A stretch of DNA of 64,000 bases from Geobacter sp. (GTDB lineage Bacteria; Desulfobacterota; Desulfuromonadia; Geobacterales; Geobacteraceae). A program made the translations under genes and the position numbers. The notes under the pieces are model-generated. The model saw nothing but the letters and a program-made list of their open reading frames with translations, had not been told where the DNA came from and did no database searches. Shown piece after piece: positions 62,034 to 64,000 of this stretch (position 1 is the stretch's first letter; each line of letters begins with the position of its first letter). The DNA is taken from positions 682,001 to 746,000 of the forward strand of contig PJFC01000001.1 of the NCBI GenBank assembly GCA_003574885.1. Direction: 5' to 3'.

Positions 62034-62150
62034 GCGCTGAAAAACGCCCATCTGCGGCGTTGCTTTCGTCGCTGCGCTGCTCACATACTGATGTATGCTC
62101 CGCTGCTCGCTCCTCAGCGCCTTGCATCTGGACATTTTTGAGCGCGAATT
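62034..62150 (-). repeat. Dispersed intergenic repeat, family 1, copy 2
   Basis: Bounded by TTCGCGCTGAAAAA and TTTTTGAGCGCGAA, inverted with one mismatch in 14. Internal words CCATCTGCGGCGTT and GCGCCTTGCATCTGG match copy 1 (943-1047) in the reverse orientation. It lies between prfA and prmC. Confidence 0.75.
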
Positions 62151-62170
62151 TATGAATCAAGCAAAAAACT

Positions 62171-63022
62171 ATGACAACTGAAACCTGGACAGTTCTGAAG
62201 GTTCTGACCTGGATGAAGGAGTACCTGGCCCAGAAAGGGGTGGAGAACGCCCGACTGGAGTCGGAGTGGCTTCTCTGCGGGGTGCTCGATCTCGACCGGG
62301 TCGGTCTCTATCTCAATTTCGACAAGCCGCTGACCGAGGCGGAATTGACCCGGTTACGGGGGATGGTGGCACGGCGAGCGCGGCGCGAACCACTGCAGTA
62401 CATCTTGGGGAGCCAGGAGTTCATGGGGTTGGAGTTCGTCGTGACACCGGCGGCACTGATCCCCCGGCACGATACTGAGGTATTGGTGACGGAAGCGGTG
62501 AAGCGGGCCGGGGAAGAGGACAGGATTCTTGATATCGGTGTGGGGAGCGGCTGTATCGCCGTTTCCCTGGCCAAGGCGCTTCCCAGGGCGGAAGTCATGG
62601 GGGTGGATGCATCGCCTGAGGCGCTGGCCCTGGCAGAAAAGAACATCGAGGCCAATGTTGTCCGGGTGACCCTTTTCGAGGGTTCGCTGTTCGAGCCGTT
62701 CAACGGGCAGCGGTTCGACCTGGTCGTCTCCAATCCCCCCTATATCCCGACCGCCGACCTGGAGACGCTGCAGGCGGAGGTGCGCGATTTCGAGCCCCGC
62801 CAGGCCCTGGACGGCGGTGCTGACGGGCTGGATTTCTACCGCCTCATCATCCCCGTTGCCCCCGATCATCTCAATCCCGGCGGCTGGCTCCTCTTCGAGG
62901 TGGGGATCGGCCAGTCGGAGCCGGTAACGGGGCTGTTGGAGAAAACCGGCAGATTCACCGATATCTTCACCGCCAAAGACCCGAATGACATTGAGCGGGT
63001 GGTTGGGGCACGGCTGGCGTAA
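62171..63022 (+). CDS. prmC: Release factor glutamine N5-methyltransferase
   Basis: 283 residues. The class I methyltransferase motif I ILDIGVGSGCIAVSLAK (near 120) and the diagnostic NPPYIPT (near 188), where the glutamine substrate is held, are present. The N-terminal helical bundle matches HemK/PrmC. It methylates the GGQ glutamine of RF1, the product of prfA just upstream. The ribosome-binding site is poor (start is 20 bases past a repeat). murA follows after a hairpin. Confidence 0.95.
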   Translation: MTTETWTVLKVLTWMKEYLAQKGVENARLESEWLLCGVLDLDRVGLYLNFDKPLTEAELTRLRGMVARRARREPLQYILGSQEFMGLEFVVTPAALIPRHDTEVLVTEAVKRAGEEDRILDIGVGSGCIAVSLAKALPRAEVMGVDASPEALALAEKNIEANVVRVTLFEGSLFEPFNGQRFDLVVSNPPYIPTADLETLQAEVRDFEPRQALDGGADGLDFYRLIIPVAPDHLNPGGWLLFEVGIGQSEPVTGLLEKTGRFTDIFTAKDPNDIERVVGARLA

Positions 63023-63043
63023 AGATCCTGCCATAACGTTCTT

Positions 63044-63062
63044 GGGCGGGGTAACCCCGCCC
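63044..63062 (+). repeat. Perfect hairpin between prmC and murA
   Basis: GGGCGGGG and CCCCGCCC form an 8 bp perfect stem around TAA. No T-run. It is 29 bases before the murA start. Confidence 0.5.
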
Positions 63063-63091
63063 CTGCATGAAATTTATACAGAGGTAATGCA

Positions 63092-64000
<909 letters not shown>

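Overview
This 64 kb window reads as a chromosomal segment of a Geobacter-like dissimilatory metal reducer (Geobacteraceae). The support is a nine-haem cytochrome b/c fusion matching CbcL, a monohaem cytochrome beside a ferritin-like protein, many two-component/HD-GYP/HEAT proteins, a probable thioredoxin-fold selenoprotein, and mostly GC-rich housekeeping genes. The species cannot be fixed from the sequence alone.

Layout. 1-16.8 kb: end of an AEC transporter, prfC, tatD, tcdA, a ferritin-like/cytochrome pair, a methyltransferase, a stand-alone fabH, HEAT-repeat and HD-GYP proteins, radA, dksA and a GAF histidine kinase. 16.8-23.2 kb: a small integrative island inserted at the 3' end of tRNA-Ala(CGC). 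It carries a P4-type integrase, an AlpA-like regulator, several unknown small genes, a secreted TPR protein and a chimeric PIN-domain protein; it is AT-rich on its right side and ends near a 15-base copy of the tRNA 3' end. 23.2-31.6 kb: FKBP isomerase, a periplasmic multicopper oxidase, CbcL, a B12-binding radical SAM protein and a small conserved protein. 31.7-35.1 kb: glmU-glmS. 35.3-39.0 kb: a leftward cluster of a Cys-rich exported protein, an OprC/NosA-like (copper-type) TonB-dependent receptor and its own TonB. 39.2-53.7 kb: a UvrD/PcrA helicase, gatC-gatA-gatB, mtnA-glnE, then leftward NUDIX, rpe, rsmB and htpX. 53.8-64 kb: the selenoprotein candidate, cls, ylqF/rbgA, rho, rpmE, thyX, a DUF1385 gene, prfA, prmC and the start of murA.

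The genes fall into a few working sets: translation and its quality control (prfC, prfA, prmC, rpmE, gatCAB, tcdA, rsmB, rbgA); cell-envelope precursors (glmU, glmS, murA, cls); respiration and metal handling (CbcL, monohaem cytochrome, multicopper oxidase, copper-type receptor); and signalling (histidine kinase, HD-GYP, DksA, Rho).

The most notable items are: (1) an in-frame TGA at 53947-53949 inside a thioredoxin-fold gene, giving a U-x-x-C motif; (2) a PIN protein in the island whose N-terminal third is PhoH-like and GC-rich while the rest is AT-rich and unrelated to the PhoH ATPase; (3) seven intergenic elements between 33.1 and 52.8 kb that share one architecture (two inverted arms of degenerate 6-8 bp tandem units) but not one sequence; (4) two further dispersed repeat families; and (5) the copper-type uptake cluster with a structured leader. 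No CRISPR array, rRNA or insertion sequence with a transposase was seen.
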